Source: Campylobacterales bacterium
GTDB lineage: Bacteria; Campylobacterota; Campylobacteria; Campylobacterales; Campylobacteraceae
Assembly (NCBI GenBank): GCA_014859645.1
Contig: JACUTV010000001.1
Span: 97,823 to 136,348 of the forward strand
Reading direction: 5' to 3'
DNA: 38,526 nt
In this document: positions 16,027 to 24,065 of the stretch, piece after piece
How the letters are laid out: every line of letters begins with the position of its first letter
How positions within the stretch are numbered: position 1 is the first letter of the stretch
The notes under the pieces: generated by a model
Database searches by the model: none
What the model saw: only the letters and a program-made list of their open reading frames with translations
What the model was told of the DNA's origin: nothing
Translations under genes and position numbers: made by a program

Positions 16027-18125
16027 GCATTGTCTCCTTGGGCTTGAATGGCGGTGATGGCTACTGTGTTGACAATGTCTTCGACTAAACAGCCTCGGCT
16101 TAGGTCGTTGATGGGTTTGTTAAGCCCTTGAAGTACAGGGCCGATGGCAAGGGCACCGGAGGAGCGCTGTACGGCTTTGTAGGTGTTATTGCCTGTGTTT
16201 AGGTCGGGGAAAATAAAGACGGTGGCTTGCCCTGCAACTTTACTGTTAGGGAGTTTGGTTTTAGCCACTTGGGGGTCGATAGCCGCGTCATACTGAATAG
16301 GTCCTTCGATGAGAAGGTCAGGGCGAAGCTCTTTAACCCGTTTTGTGGCGGTGCGTACTTTTTCCACTTCGTCGCCACTACCAGAATCTCCTGTGGAGTA
16401 AGAGAGCATTGCGATGCGCGGTTCTACGCCAAATGCTTTAGCGGTTTGCGCTGAAGAGATGGCAATTTGTGCCAATTCTTCAGCGCTTGGGTCTTGGTTA
16501 ACTGCGCAGTCGCCATAGACTAAAACACGGGTATCGAGGCACATAAAAAAGACGCTTGAAACCACTGAGATGCCAGGTTTGGTTTTAATGGTCTGAAGGG
16601 CAGGGCGAATGGTATCGGCCGTCGTATGCACAGCACCCGAAACCATGCCATCAGCATACCCAAGGTAGACCATCATGGTGGCAAAATAGTTTGGACTCAC
16701 CATAGCGTCTTTAGCAGCAGCAAGTTTTAGCCCTTTGGGTTTTCGAAGTTCGTAAAAGACATTGACAAATTCTTCATTTAAAGGCGACGTGGCAGGGTCA
16801 ATAATGCGCACACCTTTAAGGTCAAGACCCAAGGTCATCGCCTTGTGCATGACTTCGCTTTCATTGCCCAAAAGAATGAGGTTTACGACATCGCGGCGCA
16901 TGAGAATCTCTGCGGCGCGTAAAATTCGCTCGTCTTCACTTTCGGGTAAGACGATGGTTTTTTTGTTGCTTCTGGCTTTTTCAAAGAGACTATACTCAAA
17001 CATAATAGGAGTAATAACCCTAGATGCGGTAGAGGTTTTAATTTTTTCTTCGATTTTGGCTTTATCGACATTGGCATCAAAAAGACCCATGGCAAGGGCG
17101 ATTTTACGCTTGCTTTGGGGTGTGATACGCGCAGGAACATTGTTAACGTCCATGGCAGTTTTGAAGGTGTCTTTGGTGCTTGTGAGCACAGGGATGCTGC
17201 TAAAGTGCGCGATACCCTGAATGAGTTCCAAGATGGCTTGCTTGGGGACAAACCCGCCTGTGAGCAAAATCCCTGCAATGGTAGGATAGAGTTTGGAGTA
17301 GTTGGCCGCAATGGCTGCTAGCATGATCGCAGGACGGTCGCCTGGTACGATGACCAAATCCCCATCTTCAAGATGGTCAAGAAAGTGTTCCATGGTCATG
17401 GCGGCCACTTTACTTTGTCTAACAACCCGTCTAAGGTCTTGTTCTCCCCCTAAAATCATGTCGCACTTGAGGTATTTTTTGATTTCTGCAATGGTAGGCG
17501 AATCAAGTTCGGGGATTTCTGGAAGTAAGAAGACGGGGGCGGTATGGTGGATATTGAGTGTTTCACTTTCTTTAAGCGCGACGAAAACCTCTTGGCTCAA
17601 ACGGTTTGCAAAGGTCGCAAAATGGGTACAGCCTTCGGTTTTAATGGTGGCTGATTCGATGCGCATCTCTTCATAAACCTCTTTAAGGCTTTTATTATTT
17701 CCATTTAGAACGCTCACAATAGGTACGCCAAGGTTTTTGGCAATTTCTAGATTAATGTCAAAATCAAAAGAAGAGGTGAGTGAAGAACTGCTAAGTCCTT
17801 CGCACAGAACAAAGTCGTACTGGCTTTCTAAGGCTTTAAATTTCACAATTAAAGCTTCCATGAGGTCGTGACGATCTCCGCTTGCTACCATGGTTTCTAC
17901 TTCGTCAACACTGAAACCATAAGCATTTTCGTAGGATTGTTGAAGGGAGAAATACTCCAACATAAACTCGATGTCTCCATCGAGGCTCTCTTTGGCGGGG
18001 ATAACAGGACGAAAAAAGGCAACTTTTTCCATGCGTCCTTTGAGCATTTCCATGAGACCCATGGCTACGATTAAACTCCCTGCGGCGGGTTCTAGGGAAG
18101 CGATGTAGAGACTTTTGGTTTGCAT
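16023..18125 (-). CDS. pta: Phosphate acetyltransferase, long form
   Basis: A 700-residue enzyme converting acetyl-CoA and phosphate to acetyl phosphate. It is the long form: an N-terminal P-loop-like domain (YIASLEPAAGSLIVAMGLMEML, a degenerate dethiobiotin-synthetase-like fold), a central DRTGG-like domain (ILGGEQDLRRVV to about residue 360), and the C-terminal catalytic PTA domain from about 375 (KTIVLPESEDERILRAAEIL, MVSGAVHTTADTIRPALQTI, SYSTGDSGSGDEVEKV). It is upstream of and coupled to ackA. It diverges from flgH across 115 bases that hold a sigma-54 site on the flgH strand. AAAAGGAAA precedes the ATG. Confidence 0.95.
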   Translation of the reverse strand: MQTKSLYIASLEPAAGSLIVAMGLMEMLKGRMEKVAFFRPVIPAKESLDGDIEFMLEYFSLQQSYENAYGFSVDEVETMVASGDRHDLMEALIVKFKALESQYDFVLCEGLSSSSLTSSFDFDINLEIAKNLGVPIVSVLNGNNKSLKEVYEEMRIESATIKTEGCTHFATFANRLSQEVFVALKESETLNIHHTAPVFLLPEIPELDSPTIAEIKKYLKCDMILGGEQDLRRVVRQSKVAAMTMEHFLDHLEDGDLVIVPGDRPAIMLAAIAANYSKLYPTIAGILLTGGFVPKQAILELIQGIAHFSSIPVLTSTKDTFKTAMDVNNVPARITPQSKRKIALAMGLFDANVDKAKIEEKIKTSTASRVITPIMFEYSLFEKARSNKKTIVLPESEDERILRAAEILMRRDVVNLILLGNESEVMHKAMTLGLDLKGVRIIDPATSPLNEEFVNVFYELRKPKGLKLAAAKDAMVSPNYFATMMVYLGYADGMVSGAVHTTADTIRPALQTIKTKPGISVVSSVFFMCLDTRVLVYGDCAVNQDPSAEELAQIAISSAQTAKAFGVEPRIAMLSYSTGDSGSGDEVEKVRTATKRVKELRPDLLIEGPIQYDAAIDPQVAKTKLPNSKVAGQATVFIFPDLNTGNNTYKAVQRSSGALAIGPVLQGLNKPINDLSRGCLVEDIVNTVAITAIQAQGDNA

Positions 18126-18156
18126 AATTTTCCTTTTTGCAATTGAGGGGTGATAG

Positions 18157-18173
18157 TGGAACTCTATTTGCTT
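18157..18173 (+). promoter_or_regulatory. Sigma-54 (RpoN) promoter of flgH
   Basis: TGGAACTCTATTTGCTT matches the Campylobacter-type RpoN consensus TTGGAAC-N4/5-TTGCTT. The invariant GG (18158-18159) and GC (18170-18171) have the canonical 10-base separation. The predicted transcript start is near 18183, about 58 bases before the flgH ATG. FlgH belongs to the RpoN-dependent hook/basal-body class in Campylobacterota, and rpoN itself is at 35493-36764. Confidence 0.85.
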
Positions 18174-18180
18174 TGGTGTA

Positions 18181-18189
18181 ATCGTAGCA
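18181..18189 (-). promoter_or_regulatory. Possible extended -10 for pta-ackA
   Basis: On the minus strand these bases read TGCTACGAT, an extended -10 form (TG-N-TANNAT) 56-64 bases upstream of the pta ATG. It lies where the flgH transcript is expected to start, so the two promoters would overlap. It is a weak call without a clear -35. Confidence 0.3.
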
Positions 18190-18213
18190 GATTATTATGA
18201 TAAATAAATAATC
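18190..18213. repeat. Inverted repeat in the flgH leader
   Basis: GATTATT (18190-18196) and AATAATC (18207-18213) are perfect inverted arms with a 10-base AT spacer. The repeat lies between the sigma-54 promoter and the flgH ribosome site. It could be a leader hairpin for flgH or an operator affecting pta. An exact TTACATGTAA follows at 18216-18225. Confidence 0.35.
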
Positions 18214-18215
18214 TT

Positions 18216-18225
18216 TTACATGTAA
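18216..18225. repeat. Intergenic copy of the TTACATGTAA palindrome
   Basis: This is the only copy of the iterated palindrome outside a gene. It sits 15 bases before the flgH ATG and just ahead of the GGAGG ribosome site (18232-18236), inside the expected flgH leader RNA. A regulatory use is possible here, but the many intragenic copies argue against a dedicated operator. Confidence 0.8.
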
Positions 18226-18240
18226 CCTTTTGGAGGATAT

Positions 18241-18957
18241 ATGAAACGATATGGTGCGATTTCATTGGCAGTGTTGCCACTGTTGTTTGCGGGGTGTGCA
18301 AGCCATATGGCTGACCCACGTATTGACATGGCTCCCCCTGCTTACGTTGAAGAACTTCCCCCTCGGGCACCTGTGAGTAACCTGTCGAATCCAGGGAGCT
18401 TGTACGGGCGAGGCGATAATCCTTTGTTTTCCGATCGCAAGGCTATGAATACCAACGATATCGTAACGGTTGTGATTAGCGAATCTTTAACCCAAAGTTC
18501 CAAGGCAAGCAAAAACGTTTCCAAGAAAAATGCTGACAACCTAGGGGGCGGCATTGTCGCTGCCAATACGGCGGGGTCACCCCTTGCGAGTGTTGCAAAC
18601 AGTATTAATAAATATACCAATATTGGGTTTGAGACGAGTTCCTCTAACACATTTACAGGGAGCGGCTCTAATTCTCGCAACGAAAGTTTTACTACCACCA
18701 TCTCTGCGCGTATTATTAAGGTGATGAACAATGGGAATTATTTCATTGAGGGAAGCAGGGAGCTATTGCTTAATGGGGAAAAACAGATTGTTCAAATTAG
18801 TGGCGTTATTCGCCCTTATGATATTTCTCAGTACAACCAAATCGATTCAAAATTTATTGCCGATGCTAAGATTATGTACACTACACAAGGGGATATTGAG
18901 CGTGCTTCGACCCAACCATGGGGCTCAAAACTATTTCAGTCTGTGTGGCCATTTTAA
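18241..18957 (+). CDS. flgH: Flagellar L-ring protein FlgH
   Basis: A 238-residue outer-membrane lipoprotein forming the L ring around the flagellar rod. The signal peptide MKRYGAISLAVLPLLFAGC ends in a lipobox with Cys19 as the acylated residue. Typical FlgH segments follow: GSLYGRGDNPLFSDRKAMNTND, IVTVVISESLTQSSKASKN, and the C-terminal ISGVIRPYDISQYNQIDSKF. It has strong GGAGG and its own sigma-54 promoter, and is followed at once by a terminator. As elsewhere in the phylum, it stands as a single gene apart from other flagellar genes, next to pta-ackA. Confidence 0.96.
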   Translation: MKRYGAISLAVLPLLFAGCASHMADPRIDMAPPAYVEELPPRAPVSNLSNPGSLYGRGDNPLFSDRKAMNTNDIVTVVISESLTQSSKASKNVSKKNADNLGGGIVAANTAGSPLASVANSINKYTNIGFETSSSNTFTGSGSNSRNESFTTTISARIIKVMNNGNYFIEGSRELLLNGEKQIVQISGVIRPYDISQYNQIDSKFIADAKIMYTTQGDIERASTQPWGSKLFQSVWPF

Positions 18958-18988
18958 AAAACTAGTCCTTTGCTTAGGACTAGTTTTT
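18957..18988. terminator. Bidirectional terminator between flgH and mshG
   Basis: AAAAACTAGTCCT (18957-18969) and AGGACTAGTTTTT (18976-18988) form a perfect 13-bp stem with a TTGCTT loop. The A/T ends give a U-run on transcripts of either strand. It overlaps the flgH stop codon on one side and the last codons of mshG on the other, so it ends both converging genes. Confidence 0.88.
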
Positions 18989-20221
18989 CACTGCTTGTGC
19001 CATGTCCCACATGGGCATAAAAATACCCAATGCTAGTAAAAGAACAATACCTGCGATAAATCCAATAAGAATGGGTTCGATGTAGCTTGCAATATTGTCA
19101 ATAATATTGTTGAATTTAGATTTAAAATAATCAGTAACTTTCCCCAGCATGCTATCTAAACTACCGCTTTGTTCCCCTGCGCCAATCATTTGCACTAGCA
19201 TCCCTTCGTATAAGGTGGTTTCTTGAAAAGACTTGGTAAGGGAGACGCCACGTTGAACGGAAATCTTCACTCCGCCAAGCTGTTTTTTAAGGTGGGTATT
19301 GCCAATGGTTAAAAGGGCAGTATCTAGGGCGTCGGCGATGGGAATACCTGCGCGGATGAGTTCAGTAAAGACAAGGTTGAATCGGCTCATAGTGGAATAA
19401 AAGACAATATTGCCAACCAAGTAAACTTTGAGGATGTATTTATCAAAACCCGCTTTAAACTCCTCATTGTTTTCATACATGTATTTTCCAAAAAAGATAG
19501 CCCCCAAGATAGCCCCCAAGATATAAAAGCCGTAATTGCTAATGGCGTGCTCCATGCCAAGTAAAATCTTTGTAGGGAGGGGGAGTTCTGAGTTTAGTTT
19601 TTCAAAAATGTCTTTAAATTTAGGCACAACATACACCATAAGAATGGTAAACGCGACACAAATAGCGACAAGAACAGTGATGGGGTAACGAATGGCTTTT
19701 TTAAATTTTTGTTGGTTTTCCCAGATTTCATCCAAGATTTCAGCCAATTTTTGAAGGGATTCAGACATATTTCCCGTACTCTCGCCCAGTTCCACCATAG
19801 CAAGTGACACATCACCTAACTGATGCTTAAAATTCACAAAGGATTCTGTGAGGCTTAGTCCAGAGTTTAGATCGTCGTCGGCTTGCATAAAAATAGCCTT
19901 TAAACGCTTGTCATCTGTGGCCTTTGCGACTTCTTTGATGCTATCGTGAATGGAGATGCCCGCGTTGGTCATGACGCTAAGTTGCCTAATCGCAGCAATA
20001 AGGCTTGGGGTATGGATACTTTGCTTGGTAAGAGCGTTTAGAATGCGATCTTTGTAGACTTGAAATTGTTCTTCGACGGGTGGGGAGGTTTCAATCACCT
20101 TGATGATGATGCCGGGGTTTTTGATCTTTGCCATTGTGAGGGCATCATTTCGATTTTGCGCCTTAAAGATTTTTCGGTTTCTTTGCCCTTTGAAGAGATA
20201 TTCTACTTCAAAATATTTCAT
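18980..20221 (-). CDS. mshG: MshG/GspF/CtsF-type inner-membrane platform protein
   Basis: A 413-residue polytopic protein with two T2SF domains (about residues 65-190 and 270-395), each followed by hydrophobic segments (VLVAICVAFTILMVYVVPKF, GFYILGAILGAIFFGKYMY, ILIGFIAGIVLLLALGIFMP). It has typical motifs such as LIAAIRQLSVMTNAGISIHDSI and GESTGNMSESLQKLAEIL. It forms the platform on which the secretion ATPase acts to assemble the pilus or pseudopilus. The N-terminus (FEVEYLFKGQRNRKIFKA) is the usual cytoplasmic domain. It overlaps mshE by four bases (ATGA) and ends in a shared terminator, so it is the last gene of the cluster. The C. jejuni counterpart would be CtsF. Confidence 0.92.
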   Translation of the reverse strand: MKYFEVEYLFKGQRNRKIFKAQNRNDALTMAKIKNPGIIIKVIETSPPVEEQFQVYKDRILNALTKQSIHTPSLIAAIRQLSVMTNAGISIHDSIKEVAKATDDKRLKAIFMQADDDLNSGLSLTESFVNFKHQLGDVSLAMVELGESTGNMSESLQKLAEILDEIWENQQKFKKAIRYPITVLVAICVAFTILMVYVVPKFKDIFEKLNSELPLPTKILLGMEHAISNYGFYILGAILGAIFFGKYMYENNEEFKAGFDKYILKVYLVGNIVFYSTMSRFNLVFTELIRAGIPIADALDTALLTIGNTHLKKQLGGVKISVQRGVSLTKSFQETTLYEGMLVQMIGAGEQSGSLDSMLGKVTDYFKSKFNNIIDNIASYIEPILIGFIAGIVLLLALGIFMPMWDMAQAVKN

Positions 20222-21966
20222 GATTTTGCCACCCTTAGGACTTCATCCATGGTTGTAATTCCTTTTGAGGCTCTTAATATCCCGTCTTGATACATGTCGA
20301 TAAATCCTTCATCATAGGCTTGTTGACGAATTTTTTCTTTGGTGGTCCCTTGGGCAATCATACTAGCAATTTCTTCGCTAATGGGTAAGATTTCAGAAAG
20401 CATTTCCCTCCCAAGGTAGCCTGTTTGAGCACATTTTTCACATCCTACATTTTTATAAAAAGTGTAGGTTTCGGGTAAATATTCTTCAATTTGATCGTGA
20501 AGGGTTTTGGGGAGGTTGAACTTGCTCTTGCAGTGTGGGCAAAGCTTGCGCACAAGGCGTTGCGCTTCGATAGCAACCAACGCACCACTGATGAGATAAG
20601 GCTCAATACCCATGTCAACAATCCGCGTTACCGCACTAATAGCGTCGTTGGTGTGAAGGGTGGAAAAAACCAAGTGGCCCGTGAGCGCTGCTTGTATAGC
20701 GATGCGTAAGGTCTCTTGGTCCCTGATTTCTCCAATCATGATGATGTCGGGGTCTTGGCGTAAAATGGAACGCAAGGCCGAGGCAAAAGTGAGGTTTGCT
20801 TTTTCATTTACTTGGGTTTGTTGGGTGAGGTTTAGCTGGTATTCCACGGGATCTTCAACAGTGATAATCTTTGTTTCAATACTTTTAATAGCATTAAGCG
20901 CGGCATAAAGGGTGGTAGTTTTACCACTTCCTGTGGGGCCTGTTACGAGAATAATGCCATAGGGAGATTTCATGGCCTTGGCAAAACGCTCGAAGTTTCT
21001 AGGGTGCATACCTAGGTTTTCAAGCTTAATCATCACTTTTGATTTGTCAAGTATCCTTAAAACAATGGATTCGCCGTGCATAATAGGAAGTGCAGAGATG
21101 CGAAAATCATACTCTTTACCAAGAACGGTGGCAGAAAACCTCCCATCTTGTGGTTTGCGTTTTTCGGCGATGTCCATGTTGGAAAGTAGCTTCATGCGCG
21201 AAGCAAGGGGAGGGTAGATGTCTTTGTCAAACATGAATGCCTCAGAAAGCATCCCATCGATTCGACTGCGCACGATGCAATTGTTTTCTGTTGGCTCAAT
21301 ATGAATGTCACTTGCGCGCGCTAAAATGGCAGTTTTAAGGATAATTTCGATGAGTTTTAAGATGCCTGAAGATTCTTGGGGGTTATCTGCCGCGCTTGAA
21401 GAGAGTTCTTTTCGGATGTCCGAAATTAACCCTTTGATGCTTTCTCCTAACTCCATTTTGACAAGATATTTATCCACTTGTGCAGGATCTGCAATGACGA
21501 TTTTGACGAGTTTGCGGTTGTAAATGCGCTGAACGCCTTCATGGGCATTGATGTCAGTGGGGTCTTTTAGGGCGATGTAAACATTAATCTCATCTTCTTT
21601 AATGGGAAGGGCTTTGTATTTTTTCAGCTGAGATAAAGGCACACGGGTAGCCATGCGATAGTCAATGTCTACTGCATCAAGATCCATGTATTCAAAATTA
21701 AGACTTTTGGCAAAATTTCTTAAAAATACTTCCGTATCAATGGAAAATTCGCTGTTTAAGTCCTCAATGCCAAGAGAGCCATTTCTATAGAGTTCGGACA
21801 AAACCAACATGAGATCATCGGAAGTGAAATACCCCTCATCAAGGAGTATTTCACCAATATTTTTTTCGTTCTGAGCCGCTTGTAGCTCAATTTTTTTCGC
21901 GGTTACCTCATTGATGATGCGGTTGCGAATGAGGTAATTTACCATCAATTGAGTTGAAGCACTCAT
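20218..21966 (-). CDS. mshE: MshE/GspE/CtsE-type assembly ATPase
   Basis: A 582-residue hexameric ATPase powering pilus or pseudopilus assembly. The N-terminal GspE-N-type domain covers about residues 1-150. The catalytic core has Walker A GPTGSGKTTTLYAALNA, Asp box VEDPVEYQL, Walker B IIMIGEIRDQETL, and the His box ALTGHLVFSTLHTN. A tetracysteine zinc site (CPHCKSKF and CEKCAQTGYLGR) marks the GspE/PilB assembly class rather than PilT retraction ATPases; I see no PilT in the window. A TTG lies two codons upstream, but the ATG at 21966 forms TAATG with the preceding gene. CtsE is the likely C. jejuni counterpart. Confidence 0.94.
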   Translation of the reverse strand: MSASTQLMVNYLIRNRIINEVTAKKIELQAAQNEKNIGEILLDEGYFTSDDLMLVLSELYRNGSLGIEDLNSEFSIDTEVFLRNFAKSLNFEYMDLDAVDIDYRMATRVPLSQLKKYKALPIKEDEINVYIALKDPTDINAHEGVQRIYNRKLVKIVIADPAQVDKYLVKMELGESIKGLISDIRKELSSSAADNPQESSGILKLIEIILKTAILARASDIHIEPTENNCIVRSRIDGMLSEAFMFDKDIYPPLASRMKLLSNMDIAEKRKPQDGRFSATVLGKEYDFRISALPIMHGESIVLRILDKSKVMIKLENLGMHPRNFERFAKAMKSPYGIILVTGPTGSGKTTTLYAALNAIKSIETKIITVEDPVEYQLNLTQQTQVNEKANLTFASALRSILRQDPDIIMIGEIRDQETLRIAIQAALTGHLVFSTLHTNDAISAVTRIVDMGIEPYLISGALVAIEAQRLVRKLCPHCKSKFNLPKTLHDQIEEYLPETYTFYKNVGCEKCAQTGYLGREMLSEILPISEEIASMIAQGTTKEKIRQQAYDEGFIDMYQDGILRASKGITTMDEVLRVAKS

Positions 21967-22514
21967 TACCAATATGCCCTTGTTCTAATGAGTTTGCCAT
22001 CACTGTAGGTTTGTACGATGAGTTTATAAATATCATCGCCAGTGAGCCTTACATGTAAGTGATGAGAGAGCTGCTCGCTTTCTTTAAAAATAAAAACATT
22101 GCCTTCTTTGACAAAATCATTAGTAACATATTTGTCGAAGATGACTGAGAGAATATGGGGAGTCCGAGGAAGCCGCACATAAGAGATGTCCACCTTGTCT
22201 ACAAAGGCGTGGTATAGGAGCTTTTTTTGATACAAAACGGTGGCAAAATAAGCAGCGTTCGCCCGTGTTTCTGGGCTGCGAATCAGTTTGTTGATAGGAT
22301 TAACCGTGCGGCTTATCATGTCTATTTCAACACAAGCATGGCCGTACATGTTGACAAATTCTTCATTGTCTGTGTAGGTTTCATACAGTGCTGTCGTTTC
22401 ATGGCTACACACTTTTTCATACGCACCTTCAGCATACCATGTGCGAATTGTCTCGAGTGAGAGTGCAAAAACAGAATTGGCTAAAAAACAGAGGGCAAAA
22501 AGAGACTTTCCCAT
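21966..22514 (-). CDS. Unknown exported protein inside the pilus/transformation cluster
   Basis: A 182-residue protein I do not recognise. The N-terminus MGKSLFALCFLANSVFALS looks like a signal peptide with possible cleavage after VFA, so a periplasmic location is likely. The mature part has two cysteines (in YEKVCSHE and GHACVEID) that could form a disulfide. It contains the segment HHLHVRLTGDDIYKL encoded over an exact TTACATGTAA. It is coupled on both sides (TAATG with mshN and with mshE), which ties it firmly to the machine. C. jejuni has an uncharacterised gene in the same place between ctsP and ctsE (from memory). Function unknown. Confidence 0.8.
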   Translation of the reverse strand: MGKSLFALCFLANSVFALSLETIRTWYAEGAYEKVCSHETTALYETYTDNEEFVNMYGHACVEIDMISRTVNPINKLIRSPETRANAAYFATVLYQKKLLYHAFVDKVDISYVRLPRTPHILSVIFDKYVTNDFVKEGNVFIFKESEQLSHHLHVRLTGDDIYKLIVQTYSDGKLIRTRAYW

Positions 22515-23260
22515 TAAAATATTCCTTTTTTTAATTTATCAAGCAGTGATTCAGCATTATTTGAACTGTTGCTTTTTAGAAACTCTTCAAGGGCCTGTAT
22601 GGCCTCATTGGTATTGTTAAGTTTAGCTTGTGACATGGCAAAAAGAATCCAACTGCGCTCATTCTTTGGGTTGATTTCATTGGCGATCAAAGCCCATTTG
22701 CGTGCCCCATTGTATTCTTCGAGTTTATAATACTCTTCTGAAAGCATGAGGGCAAATACAATATTTTTTGTCGCGTCAAATTTTTCTTTCAAATATGCCG
22801 TAGTGTCCCTTTGGACTATCTTAGAGTCGATATCAATGCGAGAAGGTGAAATTTCCAGAGTTTCAACTGCTTTGGGCGCGGGAGCTTCTGTTGATTCGAT
22901 TTCTTTTGGTTTTTGGTGTACGTATTCAGTTACTGGAAGGGGAATAGGCGAGATAGTTTCTCTATGTGGTTGCACAGGGATGGGCTGGATAACCAAGGAA
23001 GGCTGTTGGGACAGTGGTGCTTCCGAAGAAGAACTATTTTTTTCGCCAGAAGAAGTGATTGGGTGGTTTTTTGCATCATCCAAGGCAAGAGAAGCCGTCT
23101 GTTTCTGGAGAGGAAATCTCCCAACGAGGCTGTAAAGGCCCACTCCTCCAAAGAAGATAAAAAAAACAAGAAAAAGACTCCCAGTCCTCTTCCCCCAACG
23201 CTTTACTTGCCATTTTTTCCAACGAGCTTCAAGATTTTGGATGTCATTGGTACTAAGCAT
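22514..23260 (-). CDS. mshN: MshN-like TPR protein with single membrane anchor
   Basis: A 248-residue protein. A basic, Trp-rich cytoplasmic start (LEARWKKWQVKRWGKRT) leads into one membrane segment (SLFLVFFIFFGGVGLYSLVG, about residues 24-43). A Pro/Ser/Glu-rich linker follows (about 50-140), then TPR-like helices at the C-terminus (YYKLEEYNGARKWALIANEI and SWILFAMSQAKLNNTNEAIQ). Architecture and position between the AAA ATPase and the assembly ATPase match MshN of the MSHA system, though similarity is in layout rather than a signature. The frame is open 35 codons further upstream, but the ATG at 23260 is preferred because it overlaps the mshM end by only 8 bases and starts the soluble domain cleanly. 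Confidence 0.7.
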   Translation of the reverse strand: MLSTNDIQNLEARWKKWQVKRWGKRTGSLFLVFFIFFGGVGLYSLVGRFPLQKQTASLALDDAKNHPITSSGEKNSSSSEAPLSQQPSLVIQPIPVQPHRETISPIPLPVTEYVHQKPKEIESTEAPAPKAVETLEISPSRIDIDSKIVQRDTTAYLKEKFDATKNIVFALMLSEEYYKLEEYNGARKWALIANEINPKNERSWILFAMSQAKLNNTNEAIQALEEFLKSNSSNNAESLLDKLKKGIF

Positions 23261-24065
23261 GAATAAGCCCCGAATCAATAGCCGCCATTTGAATATACTT
23301 TGTATTGGCGTATTTGCCCCTAGTGAGTGTAGGCTTGTTGGCTTCATAGTATTCGTAAATTTCAAAGAGCTTATAAAGGAGTTTGTTGACGGTGCGTAAA
23401 TTTCCTCTGGTTAATCCAAATATATAGCGTATTTGGTTTGGTTTAAAAAGAGCAAGGTACTCAAAGCGATTGTGAAAGAGAAATTTTTTCTCTAAATAAA
23501 TCTGAAGTTCTGCAACGGATGAATTTGGCAATTCTATGCTTTCCCAAATTCGTGTGGTGAAATATTCTTTTGCCAAAACGTCTTCTTTTCCTGTTTTATG
23601 GATTGTAAACAAAAATTTAAACAAGCGCGTGTCGGCCATGAGTCGGATTTTTTCTATTAAATCATCAGGATAAAGTTGTGCTTCGTCTAACAGTACGGTT
23701 ACAGCAACTTTTTCATAAGAAGCGCTACGTTCTTTGTAGAGTTTTAAGAAATGTTCGTATCCGCTGATTTTTGGAGCTTCATCATTAAAAATCTCTTCAT
23801 ACAATGAGGTGAGAAACTGAACTTCATGGAAAAAAGGTTGAGGGAAAAAAATAATAGGGTGTTTTTTGTGCAAATCATTGTAAATCTTTCGCAGCAAAAA
23901 GGTTTTTCCTGTGCCTGGTTTTCCGTAAAACAAGATGAGTTTTAGCGGCTTTAGGATGGATTGGGCAAGTTTTTCATAAGTAAGCGTAGATTTGTCAAGG
24001 TTGACGTAGTCAAAGACGTTTCCCTCAACAAAAATCTGCTTAATATCGGTAAAGCGGTTATTCAT
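23253..24065 (-). CDS. mshM: MshM/ExeA/CtsP-like AAA ATPase
   Basis: A 270-residue cytoplasmic P-loop ATPase. Walker A is GKPGTGKT (48-55) and Walker B is VTVLLDEAQ (122-130), the LLDEAQ form typical of ExeA/MshM proteins. The C-terminal part (IRYIFGLTRGNLRTVNKLL) matches the lid domain with its arginine sensor. Unlike Aeromonas ExeA there is no periplasmic peptidoglycan-binding domain. The upstream 29 codons of the open frame overlap the secretin gene and are left out; the chosen ATG at 24065 gives an 8-base overlap. In C. jejuni, CtsP is an ATP/GTP-binding protein needed for DNA uptake and lies next to the secretin gene in the same way. Confidence 0.85.
   Translation of the reverse strand: MNNRFTDIKQIFVEGNVFDYVNLDKSTLTYEKLAQSILKPLKLILFYGKPGTGKTFLLRKIYNDLHKKHPIIFFPQPFFHEVQFLTSLYEEIFNDEAPKISGYEHFLKLYKERSASYEKVAVTVLLDEAQLYPDDLIEKIRLMADTRLFKFLFTIHKTGKEDVLAKEYFTTRIWESIELPNSSVAELQIYLEKKFLFHNRFEYLALFKPNQIRYIFGLTRGNLRTVNKLLYKLFEIYEYYEANKPTLTRGKYANTKYIQMAAIDSGLIHA

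Noticed and set aside
16883-17311. 142-codon minus-strand frame inside pta
   Set aside because: It is a shifted frame of pta; the pta frame itself runs unbroken across it with conserved domains.
20290-20299. ATACATGTCG and similar (22344 GTACATGTTG) as further palindrome copies
   Set aside because: They match only 7 of 10 bases and break the TACATGTA core, so they are within chance expectation.
22746-23266. Plus-strand frames of 117-129 codons opposite mshN
   Set aside because: They mirror the Pro/Ser-rich linker of mshN; the coupled minus-strand gene chain leaves no room for an independent gene.
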